From contig CAZPFS010000008.1 of NCBI GenBank assembly GCA_964585925.1, positions 1-64,000 of the forward strand: a DNA stretch of 64,000 nucleotides, in the 5' to 3' direction. This DNA comes from JAAZLS01 sp964585925. GTDB taxonomy: Bacteria; Bacillota; Dethiobacteria; DTU022. The translations under genes were made by a program, and so were the position numbers. How positions within the stretch are numbered: the first letter of the stretch is position 1; each line of letters begins with the position of its first letter. Below the pieces are notes generated by a model. The model did not search any database. It was not told the DNA's origin and saw only the letters and a program-made list of their open reading frames with translations. This document shows positions 50,407-58,803 of this stretch, one piece after another.

Positions 50407-50804
50407 TATTTGCCCGCCTCCTCCAGAATAAAAGCTGCATATTCTTTTTCCTCCATCAGGGCGGGGTCCTCATAACCGGCAGCCACCTCAATTTTAACCA
50501 TCCAGCCCTCACCATACGGATCTCTGTTTAACATTTCCGGCTGATCCAACAGAACTTCGTTAACCTCCGCAACCCGGCCGTCAACAGGAGAATAAATATC
50601 GGAAACGGCCTTCACCGATTCAATTACCGCCAGGTTTTTCCCCGCCGCCGCGCCCTGCCCGGCAGCGGGCAATTCGACGTAGACAATGTCCTTTAACATA
50701 TCCTGGGCGAAATCGGTGATCCCTACAGTAGCCTGATCGCCGTCAAAACTAACCCATTCGTGGGTGCGGGTATACCTGCAACCCTGTTTTGTTTTCCAGG
50801 TCAT
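50406..50804 (-). CDS. gcvH: glycine cleavage H protein
   Basis: A 132-residue lipoyl carrier. It has the family opening YTRTHEWVSFDGDQATVGITDFAQDMLKDIVYVELP, and the lipoylated lysine lies in the motif VIESVKAVSDIYSPVDG. The ATG at 50804 follows AGGAGGGG and overlaps the gcvT TGA. Confidence 0.96.
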   Translation of the reverse strand: MTWKTKQGCRYTRTHEWVSFDGDQATVGITDFAQDMLKDIVYVELPAAGQGAAAGKNLAVIESVKAVSDIYSPVDGRVAEVNEVLLDQPEMLNRDPYGEGWMVKIEVAAGYEDPALMEEKEYAAFILEEAGK

Positions 50805-51907
50805 TTGGAACCCCTCCTGTAAAATGGCATTTTTATTATCTCGGCCCGGTGCGGCTTCCCCCGGATGATCACCTCCGCCCCGGTTCCGGGCAGATTGCAT
50901 TCGGGCGGGAGAAACGTCATGCCGATAGATTTTTTAAGGGTAGGGGAATAGGTTCCACTGCTCACAAAGCCGATCTCCATGTCCCCTTTATAAACCGGGT
51001 AACCTTCCCTGAGCACACCCCGATCCAGCAGTACCAGTCCGGCCAATTTCCTTGACAGACCCTCTCTTTTCTGCCGCCACAGCGCCTCGCGTCCCACAAA
51101 CTCGCCTTTGTCCAAAGATATAAAACGGTCCAGCCCGGCCTCCCAAGGGGTAATGTCTTTGCTTAATTCATGGCCGTAGAGAGGCAGTGAGGCCTCCAAG
51201 CGAAGCACATCGCGAGCCCCCAACCCGGCCGGCGTCAGGCCCAAACCATGGGTTTGCCCGTGGTCCAAGATAGCCTCATATAAATGCTGCGCTTTTTCCG
51301 GAGAAGTATATACTTCAAAACCGTCCTCTCCGGTATAGCCGGTCCTCGAAATCATACATTCCAACCCGGCCAGATCGATTCTTGGAATAAAATGATAGTA
51401 CTTCAACTTTTGCAGATCTGTTTTGGCAAGGGCCTGCAAAATGCTCAGGCTGCGGGGACCCTGAACGGCAAGCAATGCTGTTTCTTCCGAGATATCCTGT
51501 AAATTTACTCCGGAAACGATCTTTTCAGCAAGCCAGGTGTAATCACCGCCTCTGTTGGCCGCGTTGACTACCAGAAGATATTTTTGTTCATGGTAACGGT
51601 AAACAAGGATATCATCCACCGTCCCCCCATCATGATAGCAAACGGGACTGTAAATGATCCGGTTGTCGTAAAGATTGTAAATATTGTTAGTTATTGCTCC
51701 TTGCAAAAAAGCCGCCGCCTGCGGTCCTTCCACCAAAAATTCCCCCATATGTGAAACATCGAACAGTCCTGCATTGCTGCGCGTCCCATTCACCTCGGCG
51801 ATGATTCCCTCGTACTGGACCGGCAGAAGCCAGCCGCCATAATCAACCATAACCCCCTTCAGGTCCAGATGCAGTTTATAGAGGGGAGTTTTTTGAGGTT
51901 CCGCCAT
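50801..51907 (-). CDS. gcvT: aminomethyltransferase (glycine cleavage T protein)
   Basis: Transfers the one-carbon unit from aminomethyl-GcvH to tetrahydrofolate, releasing ammonia. The 368-residue protein starts TPLYKLHLDLKGVMVDYGGWLLPVQY and shows LFDVSHMGEFLVEG, SRTGYTGEDGFEVY and AGLGARDVLRLEASLPLYGHEL. The ATG at 51907 follows GGAGGTGATATTAAA. It is the first gene behind the glycine riboswitch. Confidence 0.97.
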   Translation of the reverse strand: MAEPQKTPLYKLHLDLKGVMVDYGGWLLPVQYEGIIAEVNGTRSNAGLFDVSHMGEFLVEGPQAAAFLQGAITNNIYNLYDNRIIYSPVCYHDGGTVDDILVYRYHEQKYLLVVNAANRGGDYTWLAEKIVSGVNLQDISEETALLAVQGPRSLSILQALAKTDLQKLKYYHFIPRIDLAGLECMISRTGYTGEDGFEVYTSPEKAQHLYEAILDHGQTHGLGLTPAGLGARDVLRLEASLPLYGHELSKDITPWEAGLDRFISLDKGEFVGREALWRQKREGLSRKLAGLVLLDRGVLREGYPVYKGDMEIGFVSSGTYSPTLKKSIGMTFLPPECNLPGTGAEVIIRGKPHRAEIIKMPFYRRGSK

Positions 51908-52055
51908 TTTAATATCACCTCCGTTGTAAAACATTAATATTTTGCCTCCAAGCCCTAAAGTGATGCTTTTTAGACCTTCCTGCATCGGATCGGAGCCCAT
52001 TTAGCAGTTCGGGCAGGCCTTGTGCGGATCATAATCATACCGGAAATGCAGTAAA

Positions 52056-52088
52056 GGACAGAAAAAAGCCGTTGGCTTTTCTCTGTCC
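52056..52088 (-). terminator. terminator of the glycine riboswitch
   Basis: A 15-bp stem (GGACAGA at its base, GCC/GGC at the top) with a 3-base loop lies directly after the second aptamer, between it and gcvT. It is followed by TTT on the minus strand. It is the expected off-state hairpin of the riboswitch. Confidence 0.85.
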
Positions 52089-52265
52089 TTTTACCTGAGA
52101 GATTACCCCTATTAGATAAGGGGGGTTCCCCTTCGGCGTCCCGCTATTCAGCAGGCTCTCTCCAGAGATGTGTCCCCTTCCGGTAATTGATGCCTGAGAG
52201 TTTCCCACCGCCCGCCGTTATCGGAGGTTATCACCTTCGGCGCCACTTAAAAGGGCCTTTCCCAA
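52085..52265 (-). promoter_or_regulatory. tandem glycine riboswitch
   Basis: Two aptamer-like units on the minus strand. The first has CGCCGAAGG...GAAACTCTCAGGCA, the second CTCTGGAGAGAGCC, ACGCCGAAGGGG and ATCTCTCAGGTAAAAGGACAG. These are the conserved glycine aptamer sequences. The placement before gcvT and the adjoining terminator indicate that glycine binding turns on the cleavage operon. Confidence 0.93.
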
Positions 52266-52306
52266 AAGGTTCATTCACTGCATATTTTTTACCAAATCCT
52301 TTCATA

Positions 52307-52335
52307 AGGTTACCATAAGCGGCTATTTAAGGCAA
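52307..52335 (-). promoter_or_regulatory. possible promoter of the gcv operon
   Basis: TTGCCT, a 17-base spacer and TAACCT with an extended TG on the minus strand, placed just upstream of the riboswitch. The -10 is weak. Confidence 0.45.
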
Positions 52336-52435
52336 TAATTACCCAAACCGTGCTGATGGTTTAACCCTGCCTCGACTAAACCGCTTTGGTTTCTCCCGCT
52401 ATAACGGTTTGGGGCGCACTTAATTTGCAAAGATA

Positions 52436-52464
52436 TTCAACACCGGGCCCTTTTTTGATATGAT
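52436..52464 (+). promoter_or_regulatory. possible promoter of the aconitase gene
   Basis: TTCAAC, a 17-base spacer and TATGAT with an extended TG element on the plus strand, about 47 bases upstream of the ATG. Confidence 0.5.
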
Positions 52465-52511
52465 TAAAAAAATCAATAAACTAAACTGTGAAACCTTGGG
52501 GAGGAATTGTA

Positions 52512-54437
52512 ATGGCCGGCAGCATTACTTATCAAATATTGGCGGATCACCTGGTATCCGGTACCCTTCGCCCCGGCGAGGAGATCGGACTTCAAATTGA
52601 TCAGACCCTGACCCAGGACGCCACGGGCACCATGGCCTACCTGCAACTGGAGGCCCTGGGGATAGATCGGGTCAGAACCAAACTCTCGGTGAGCTATGTG
52701 GACCACAATACCCTGCAGGGGAGCTTTGAGAACGCCGATGATCACCGCTACCTGCAATCGGTGGCCGCCCGGTACGGAATATATTTTTCCCGGCCGGGCA
52801 ACGGGATCTGCCACCAGGTACACCTGGAACGCTTCGGCGCTCCCGGGCAGACCCTGCTGGGCTCGGACAGCCATACCCCCACCGCCGGGGGACTGGGGAT
52901 GCTGGCCATAGGGGCGGGCGGGCTGGATGTGGCGGTGGCCATGGCCGGCGGGCCGTTTTTCATGACCGCCCCGGAAATACTGAGGGTAAACCTGACCGGA
53001 AAGCTGCCGCCCTGGGTGGGAGCCAAGGATATCATTTTAGAGCTGCTGCGCCGCCTGACGGTCAAGGGCGGGGTGGGCCGGGTCCTGGAATATGGCGGCC
53101 CCGGGGTGAAAGAACTCTCCGTGCCGGAGCGGGCCACCATTGCCAATATGGGGGCGGAGCTGGGGGCCACCTCCTCGGTTTTTCCCAGCGATGAAGTCAC
53201 CCGGCGTTTCCTGAAGTCCCAGGGGCGGGAAGACCGGTGGAGACCCCTCGGACCGGAACCGGGCGCGGTTTATCATGATGAAACAACAGTCAATTTATCT
53301 GAACTTGTGCCGCTGGTGGCCTGTCCCCACAGCCCGGATCGGGTGGCGGCCATCAACACGCTGGGACCCCTGGCGGTGGAGCAGGTGGCCATCGGCAGCT
53401 GCACCAATTCCTCGTACCATGATCTGAGGCTGGTTTCGAAAATTTTGCAGGGACGGCAGGTTCACCCCGGACTGAGCCTGGTGGTTTCACCGGGGTCGCG
53501 CCGGGTTTTGTGGCAACTGGCCGAGTCCGGGGCGCTGGCCGAACTGATCGCCTCCGGAGCCCGGATCCTGGAATCTGCCTGCGGTCCCTGTATCGGAATG
53601 GGGCAGGCCCCTTCCTCGGGAGGAATTACCGTCCGCACCTTCAACCGCAATTTTGCCGGAAGAAGCGGCACTGCGGATGCCTCCATCTATCTCTGCGGGC
53701 CGGCCGCGGCGGCGGCCACCGCTTTGAAAGGGGTGCTGACCGATCCCCGTGAACTGGGACCCTTTCCCCAAATACCCCCTCCCCCCCCGTTTACGGCCGA
53801 TGACCGGATGATCATCCCCCCCCCGGAGGCGAACAATACGGAAATAATCCGCGGACCCAACATCAAGCCCTTGCCGGCAAACGATCCCCTGCCCGATGAA
53901 CTTTCCGTGGAGGTGCTGTTGAAACTGGGCGATCACATTACCACCGATCAGATCATGCCGGCGGGGGCAAAAATACTGCCCCTGAGATCCAATATCCCGG
54001 CTATATCGGAATATGTTTTTGCCGCCCTGGACCCCACCTTTGCCGAACGGGCCAAAAAGTGCGGCGGCGCGGCGGTGGTGGTGGTGGGAGGAGAAAACTA
54101 CGGCCAGGGTTCCAGCCGGGAACACGCCGCCCTGGCCCCCATGTTTTTGGGGGTAAAGGCGGTTCTGGCCAAATCATTTGCCCGGATTCATCGGGCCAAC
54201 CTGGTGAATTTCGGTATCTTGCCGCTGGTTTTCGCCGATCCCGCCGATTATGATCGGCTGGTCCAGGGCGACCGGCTGGCGATCAGGGACCTCCGGGAAC
54301 AGTTGAACCGGGACTCGCTGATGGTGACCAACCTTACCGGAGGAAGGCAGTTCAGGGTAATTCACCGCCTGTCGGGGCGCCTGATAGAGATCATTCTCGC
54401 CGGGGGGCTGTTGAATCATGCCCGCCGCCGATCCTGA
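52512..54437 (+). CDS. aconitate hydratase
   Basis: Isomerises citrate and isocitrate through a [4Fe-4S] cluster. The 641-residue protein is of the shorter prokaryotic type related to mitochondrial aconitase and to isopropylmalate isomerase. Cluster cysteines are visible in GSCTNSS and SACGPCIGMG. The substrate-binding histidines lie in VSYVDHN and GSDSHTPTAGGLGMLAIG. The swivel domain has GDHITTDQIMPAG and NYGQGSSREHAALAP. The ATG at 52512 follows GGGGAGG with 7 bases. The proline-rich stretch IPPPPPF at the interdomain linker is unremarkable. No other citric acid cycle genes are nearby. Confidence 0.94.
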   Translation: MAGSITYQILADHLVSGTLRPGEEIGLQIDQTLTQDATGTMAYLQLEALGIDRVRTKLSVSYVDHNTLQGSFENADDHRYLQSVAARYGIYFSRPGNGICHQVHLERFGAPGQTLLGSDSHTPTAGGLGMLAIGAGGLDVAVAMAGGPFFMTAPEILRVNLTGKLPPWVGAKDIILELLRRLTVKGGVGRVLEYGGPGVKELSVPERATIANMGAELGATSSVFPSDEVTRRFLKSQGREDRWRPLGPEPGAVYHDETTVNLSELVPLVACPHSPDRVAAINTLGPLAVEQVAIGSCTNSSYHDLRLVSKILQGRQVHPGLSLVVSPGSRRVLWQLAESGALAELIASGARILESACGPCIGMGQAPSSGGITVRTFNRNFAGRSGTADASIYLCGPAAAAATALKGVLTDPRELGPFPQIPPPPPFTADDRMIIPPPEANNTEIIRGPNIKPLPANDPLPDELSVEVLLKLGDHITTDQIMPAGAKILPLRSNIPAISEYVFAALDPTFAERAKKCGGAAVVVVGGENYGQGSSREHAALAPMFLGVKAVLAKSFARIHRANLVNFGILPLVFADPADYDRLVQGDRLAIRDLREQLNRDSLMVTNLTGGRQFRVIHRLSGRLIEIILAGGLLNHARRRS

Positions 54438-54485
54438 TCCCCCCGCACCGAAAGAGGTTCACCGGGGTTCACTTCAGATGGGGCC

Positions 54486-54857
54486 CTAATAGGCCACCGC
54501 GATGGCGCAGGCAAAGGGGGGATCATGGGTTAGAGAGATGGCCAGGCCGGTGATCCCCCGCCGGGCAGCCTGCTGTTTCGCCCTGCCGTGAAGCTCTATC
54601 CCCGGCGGATGCCCCGGAATGGACCGGACTTCCACCTCCGCCAGCCCGGCCGGGCCGATCCCGCAGCCGATAGCCTTCAAAACCGCTTCCTTGGCCGCGA
54701 AACGGGCCGCCATGGCCGCTTCCGGATGGGCGCGCCGGAAGATGGATTGCCTTTCCCGGTCGGTAAAAACCCGGTGCATAAACCGGTGCGGATGGCGGCT
54801 GTAAACCCGGCCGATGCGCTTGATGGAGATCAAATCCACTCCTGCTCCCTTGAGCAT
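54486..54857 (-). CDS. acpS: holo-[acyl-carrier-protein] synthase
   Basis: Transfers 4'-phosphopantetheine from CoA to acyl carrier protein. The 123-residue protein has GAGVDLISIKRIGRV with the metal-binding Asp, FTDRERQSI and the motif RFAAKEAVLKAIG. The end, LAISLTHDPPFACAIAVAY, is normal. GGGGGA precedes the ATG. Confidence 0.95.
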   Translation of the reverse strand: MLKGAGVDLISIKRIGRVYSRHPHRFMHRVFTDRERQSIFRRAHPEAAMAARFAAKEAVLKAIGCGIGPAGLAEVEVRSIPGHPPGIELHGRAKQQAARRGITGLAISLTHDPPFACAIAVAY

Positions 54858-54992
54858 ACCGTTTCCCCCAGTTCAATGTTTAATTTTAGGTCAGGCAGTA
54901 TTTTCCTCATGGCCTGTCAGCACTATCCTACACCATCTGACAATAATTTAGGTCAAATTGAGGATATTTTGCAGATTTTTTGCCGACGGATC

Positions 54993-55021
54993 TTGCATTT
55001 GCGATCCAGATATGCTAATCT
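54993..55021 (+). promoter_or_regulatory. promoter of the cold shock gene
   Basis: TTGCAT, a 17-base spacer and TAATCT with an extended TG on the plus strand; a short leader precedes the gene. Confidence 0.7.
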
Positions 55022-55068
55022 GACTTGTAATTACCCCCATCGAGGGGATTTAGGAGGTTTATTTTTTA

Positions 55069-55266
55069 ATGCAAGGTAGGGTCAAATGGTTTAACCCCCA
55101 AAAGGGGTACGGTTTTATCGAGATGGATGACGGTCAGGATGTGTTTGTTCATTACTCCGAAATCCAGGATGAAGGTTTCAAAACCCTGGAGGAAGGTCAA
55201 AAAGTAGAATTCGACGTAGTCGAAGGAAACCGCGGACCTCAGGCCACCAATGTGGTGAAGTTATAG
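55069..55266 (+). CDS. csp: cold shock protein (CspA family)
   Basis: A 65-residue OB-fold nucleic-acid chaperone: MQGRVKWFNPQKGYGFIEMD carries RNP1 (KGYGFI), and DVFVHYSEI is RNP2. The ATG follows AGGAGG by 11 bases, and a strong terminator closes the gene. The symbol is generic since paralogues cannot be told apart. Confidence 0.97.
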   Translation: MQGRVKWFNPQKGYGFIEMDDGQDVFVHYSEIQDEGFKTLEEGQKVEFDVVEGNRGPQATNVVKL

Positions 55267-55307
55267 GCTTGGGAATTCCATTAGCCATAGTTTCTCCTCT
55301 TGGTCAA

Positions 55308-55334
55308 AAAAGCCGGTTAAATCAACCGGCTTTT
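55308..55334 (+). terminator. rho-independent terminator of csp
   Basis: A perfect 11-bp stem AAAAGCCGGTT/AACCGGCTTTT with a 5-base loop and terminal T run; it would work in both directions, also for the nitroreductase gene. Confidence 0.9.
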
Positions 55335-55385
55335 AAATCTCCTGAAAACCGCCCTCCAATTACCCTGATTTTTCAGCAACCGTTC

Positions 55386-55889
55386 CTACCAGCGGTTAAA
55401 ATGAATTCTTTCGGGAATGAACCGGTCCGGCGCTTCCACCTTTTCCCCGGCATAGCCGATGGCAATTAACGCCACCGGAATTACATCCACGGGGAGCTGC
55501 AGGAGGGGTCCGATTTTTTCCACCAGGTTTTCCCGGGGGTAAACCCCACACCAGCAGCTGCCCAATCCCAGGTGAGTCGCCTCCAGAAGTATGTTCTCAA
55601 TTGCCGCCGCCATATCCTGAATCCAGAACACCCCCCTGAACCTCACGATGCCGGTATCGCAACAGGGAACAATGGCCACCGGGGCTTGTTTCATCATCTG
55701 GGCAAAGGGATGGCACTGGGCGAGCTCATCGAGTATTTCTCGATCCTGTACCACCACAAAGTGCCAAGGCTGTTCATTCTTGGCCGAGGGGGCGTACATG
55801 GCCGCTTTCAACAGTTGCCGGATCATTTCGTCCGGCACCGGCTTGTTTTCATATTTTCTGATGCTTCTGCGGGTAAATATTTCATTCAT
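55386..55889 (-). CDS. nitroreductase family flavoprotein
   Basis: A 167-residue FMN-binding protein: TRRSIRKYENKPVPDEMIRQLLKAAMYAPSAKNEQPWHFVVVQD is the standard N-terminal half (FMN contacts R-R-S-x-R). The stretch DMAAAIENILLEATHLGLGSCWCGVYP follows. The physiological substrate cannot be told. It resembles the short NfnB-like subgroup common in anaerobes. Confidence 0.92.
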   Translation of the reverse strand: MNEIFTRRSIRKYENKPVPDEMIRQLLKAAMYAPSAKNEQPWHFVVVQDREILDELAQCHPFAQMMKQAPVAIVPCCDTGIVRFRGVFWIQDMAAAIENILLEATHLGLGSCWCGVYPRENLVEKIGPLLQLPVDVIPVALIAIGYAGEKVEAPDRFIPERIHFNRW

Positions 55890-56043
55890 CTTTTCACCTC
55901 TCCCTTCCTGACAATCTTATTATTTCCATATTCCCATGCATTTTTCCTTCTGGGCAAACAGCCGCCACAGACAACACCTGCTTTACTATTGCTTCCGGGT
56001 AGTGTTTAATTAGAGAAAAGGAAGACCGGAAGGTTGAATTAAC

Positions 56044-57534
56044 ATGGAATACATCAGCACCAAAGGGGAAGCCGGGCCGGTCTCGGCGGCGGAGGCAATT
56101 TTGATGGGGATCGCCCCCGACGGGGGGCTGTTTGTCCCCTCCCGTCTGCCTGAAATTGACTACCGGCCGCTCATAAACCGGAGCTACCGGGAGCGGGCCG
56201 AGGCCATACTTTCCCTGTTCCTGGAAGATTTGGGCCGGGAACAGATCGGCTTATGGACCGGCTGTGCCTACGGCCCCCCCCGTTTCGACAGCCCCTCCGT
56301 AGCGCCCCTGATCAGGCTTGACCGGGGCTTTTACATGCTCGAATTGTGGCACGGCCCCACCGGAGCCTTCAAGGATATGGCCCTGCAGCTTCTTCCCCAC
56401 CTGCTGTCCGGTTCCCGGAAACTGATCGATAACCGCACCCCCGAACTGGTTCTGCTGGTGGCTACCTCCGGGGATACGGGAAAAGCGGCCCTGGAAGGGT
56501 TTTGCAACGTGCCGGGAACCAAAATCATCGTGTTTTACCCGGAAGAAGGGGTAAGCGAGATCCAAAAACGGCAAATGGTTACCCAGCAGGGAGATAATGT
56601 GGAGGTGGTGGGGGTGCGGGGCAATTTTGACGATGCTCAAACCGGGGTCAAGCAGGTTTTCACCGACCGGGCCGCCGCCGCTGAGCTTTACCGCAGAGGC
56701 TACCGGCTGACCTCGGCCAATTCGATCAACTGGGGGCGGCTGGCGCCCCAAATAGTGTATTATTTTTCGGCGTACCTGGATTTAATCCGGGAGCAGGAGA
56801 TTGTGAGCGGCGAGAAGGTCAATTTTGTGGTCCCCACGGGCAATTTTGGAAATATCCTGGCCGGGTTTTATGCCCGCCGGGCCGGCCTGCCGGTGAACCG
56901 CCTGATCTGCGCCGCCAATACCAACCATGTGCTCACCGATTTTATTGAAACCGGATCCTATGACCGCAACCGCCCGTTTACCCGCACCATCTCGCCCTCC
57001 ATGGATATTCTTGTCTCCAGCAACCTGGAACGGCTGCTGTATGAGCTGAACGGACGGCGGGACAGCCGGGTAAAAGAGTGGATGGGGCAACTGGCTTCGG
57101 AGGGCCGCTACCGCGTGGACTCGGCCACCTTCCGGGAGATCGGCCGGCTGTTCTGGTCCGCCTATGCCGGCGAACAGGAAACCATGGAGACCATCCGCCG
57201 GACTTACCGCCGTTTCAAATATGTAATCGATCCTCACAGCGCGGTGGGCCTGGCGGTCTATGAAAAATACCGCTCGGCCACCGGGGATGAAACCAAAACC
57301 GTAGTTTTATCCACCGCCAGCCCGTTTAAATTTACCCGCAGCGTAACCCGGGCCTTGCTGGGGGAAGAGGCTGTTCAAAACCGGGACGACTTTGAACTGC
57401 TGGCCGATTTGTCCCGCCATACCGGTTGGAAGGTGCCGGCCGGACTGAGCGGCCTGCAGCAGAAGCCGCTGCGGCACAAGAAAGTGGTGGATAAAGAGGA
57501 GATCAAACAGGCGGTGCTGGATTTGCTGCCCTAG
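56044..57534 (+). CDS. thrC: threonine synthase
   Basis: Converts O-phosphohomoserine to threonine with PLP. The 496-residue protein is the long type: N-terminal MEYISTKGE...SAAEAILMGIAPDGGLFVPSRLP, PLP lysine in ELWHGPTGAFKDMALQLLP, and phosphate loop PTGNFGNILAGFYA. The C-terminal part is typical. GGAAGG precedes the ATG. No neighbouring thrB or hom is seen, so the gene stands apart from its pathway. Confidence 0.96.
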   Translation: MEYISTKGEAGPVSAAEAILMGIAPDGGLFVPSRLPEIDYRPLINRSYRERAEAILSLFLEDLGREQIGLWTGCAYGPPRFDSPSVAPLIRLDRGFYMLELWHGPTGAFKDMALQLLPHLLSGSRKLIDNRTPELVLLVATSGDTGKAALEGFCNVPGTKIIVFYPEEGVSEIQKRQMVTQQGDNVEVVGVRGNFDDAQTGVKQVFTDRAAAAELYRRGYRLTSANSINWGRLAPQIVYYFSAYLDLIREQEIVSGEKVNFVVPTGNFGNILAGFYARRAGLPVNRLICAANTNHVLTDFIETGSYDRNRPFTRTISPSMDILVSSNLERLLYELNGRRDSRVKEWMGQLASEGRYRVDSATFREIGRLFWSAYAGEQETMETIRRTYRRFKYVIDPHSAVGLAVYEKYRSATGDETKTVVLSTASPFKFTRSVTRALLGEEAVQNRDDFELLADLSRHTGWKVPAGLSGLQQKPLRHKKVVDKEEIKQAVLDLLP

Positions 57535-57555
57535 CCCTCCCCGCTCCAGCTCTCG

Positions 57556-58638
57556 CTAAATATTGAACCTGAAGTTGATAATGTCTCCGTCCCGCACCGG
57601 GTATTCCTTCCCCTCCAGGCGAAACAGGCCCTTTTCTCTGGCCCGGGCCGCGCTCCCCAGGGCCGACAGATCATCGTAACTCACCGTCTCCGCCCGGATA
57701 AATCCCCGCTCTATATCGGTATGCACCTTGCCGGCAGCCTGCCTGGCCGTGGTTCCCCGGCGGATTGGCCAGGCCCGGACCTCGTCCTCCCCCACGGTGA
57801 AGAAAGAGATCAGCCCCAACCGCTCATAGGCGGCCCGGGCCAGGCGGGAAATCCCGGGCTCCTCGATCCCCAGATCGGCCAGAAATTCCGGGCGATCCTC
57901 CGGGGGTAGCTCGGAAATTTCCGCTTCGATCAGGGCGCAGGCCTCGATCACCGGCAGGTTGCGGCCCGCGGTATATGCCAATACCTTTTCCCGCTCCGGG
58001 TAACTGCGGGATACAAACTGGTCCTGATCCAGATTTACGGCGATGATCAGCGGTTTGTCGCTCAAAAAACCGTACCCGCTGATCACCTCCCCTTCTTCCC
58101 GGGTCAGTTGAACGCTGCCCGCCGGTTTCTCATTTTCCAAAGCGGCCAGTATTTTTTTCAGCACCTCCAGCTGAAACCCGGCCTCCTTAGGGGGCTTCCG
58201 GGCTCCGGTTATGCGCTCCATCCGGCTTTCCACTGCGGCCATATCCGCCAGCAGGAGTTCGGAGGCCAAATCGTTGATCTCCCCAAAAGGCGATGGCTCA
58301 CCGGCCACAGACGAAACCAAATCATCCCGAAAAGAGCGCACCACCTGTACCAGCACGTCGGCGCTGCGCACCTCTTCCCAGGTTTTGGCCGCCAGGGAGG
58401 CTCCCTGGTCAAACCGCACCCCGGGAATATCCTTGAACTGAATCCGGGCCTTGACCTGTTTCTGCGGCCGGTACAACCGGGTCAGGTAATCCAGGCGGGG
58501 ATCGGGGACCTCCGCGCTGCCCAGATGGGCCTCCCCCTTGCCGCCGGTCCCGGTTTCCTGGCGTAGCCCGGTAAGAAGATTGAAAAAAGTTGTCTTGCCT
58601 GACAGAGGCAGGCCGACCAAACCGATTTGCACCGACAA
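57556..58638 (-). CDS. ychF: YchF-like Obg-family GTPase/ATPase
   Basis: A 360-residue P-loop protein. The G1 motif GLPLSGKTTFFNLLTG differs from the usual GLPNVGKST. The C-terminal TGS domain has FFTVGEDEVRAWPIRRGTTARQAAGKVHTDIERGFIRAETVSYDDL and ends FRLEGKEYPVRDGDIINFRFNI, a clear YchF ending. The middle contains a coiled-coil-like insertion. The replacement of NVGKS by LSGKT marks it as a divergent subfamily; it may coexist with a standard YchF elsewhere. Confidence 0.85.
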   Translation of the reverse strand: MSVQIGLVGLPLSGKTTFFNLLTGLRQETGTGGKGEAHLGSAEVPDPRLDYLTRLYRPQKQVKARIQFKDIPGVRFDQGASLAAKTWEEVRSADVLVQVVRSFRDDLVSSVAGEPSPFGEINDLASELLLADMAAVESRMERITGARKPPKEAGFQLEVLKKILAALENEKPAGSVQLTREEGEVISGYGFLSDKPLIIAVNLDQDQFVSRSYPEREKVLAYTAGRNLPVIEACALIEAEISELPPEDRPEFLADLGIEEPGISRLARAAYERLGLISFFTVGEDEVRAWPIRRGTTARQAAGKVHTDIERGFIRAETVSYDDLSALGSAARAREKGLFRLEGKEYPVRDGDIINFRFNI

Positions 58639-58803
58639 TCACTCCCCCAACCGTTGCGGTAAAACACCGCTTCTTGCCTTATTATAACTTATCCCCGGGC
58701 GCTTTGCATAAAAAACCCGGGCGATCCCGGAGCCGGACCGGCATTAAATCTATGGGCCGGGAATAAACTGTATGTTGAGATGATTTTCGGGAGGCGCGGT
58801 TCG

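Larger units (their letters stand above)
51908..52511. other. 604-base spacer between gcvT and aconitase
   Basis: Holds the glycine riboswitch, its terminator and the divergent promoters of the gcv operon and the aconitase gene; no protein gene is seen. Confidence 0.7.
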
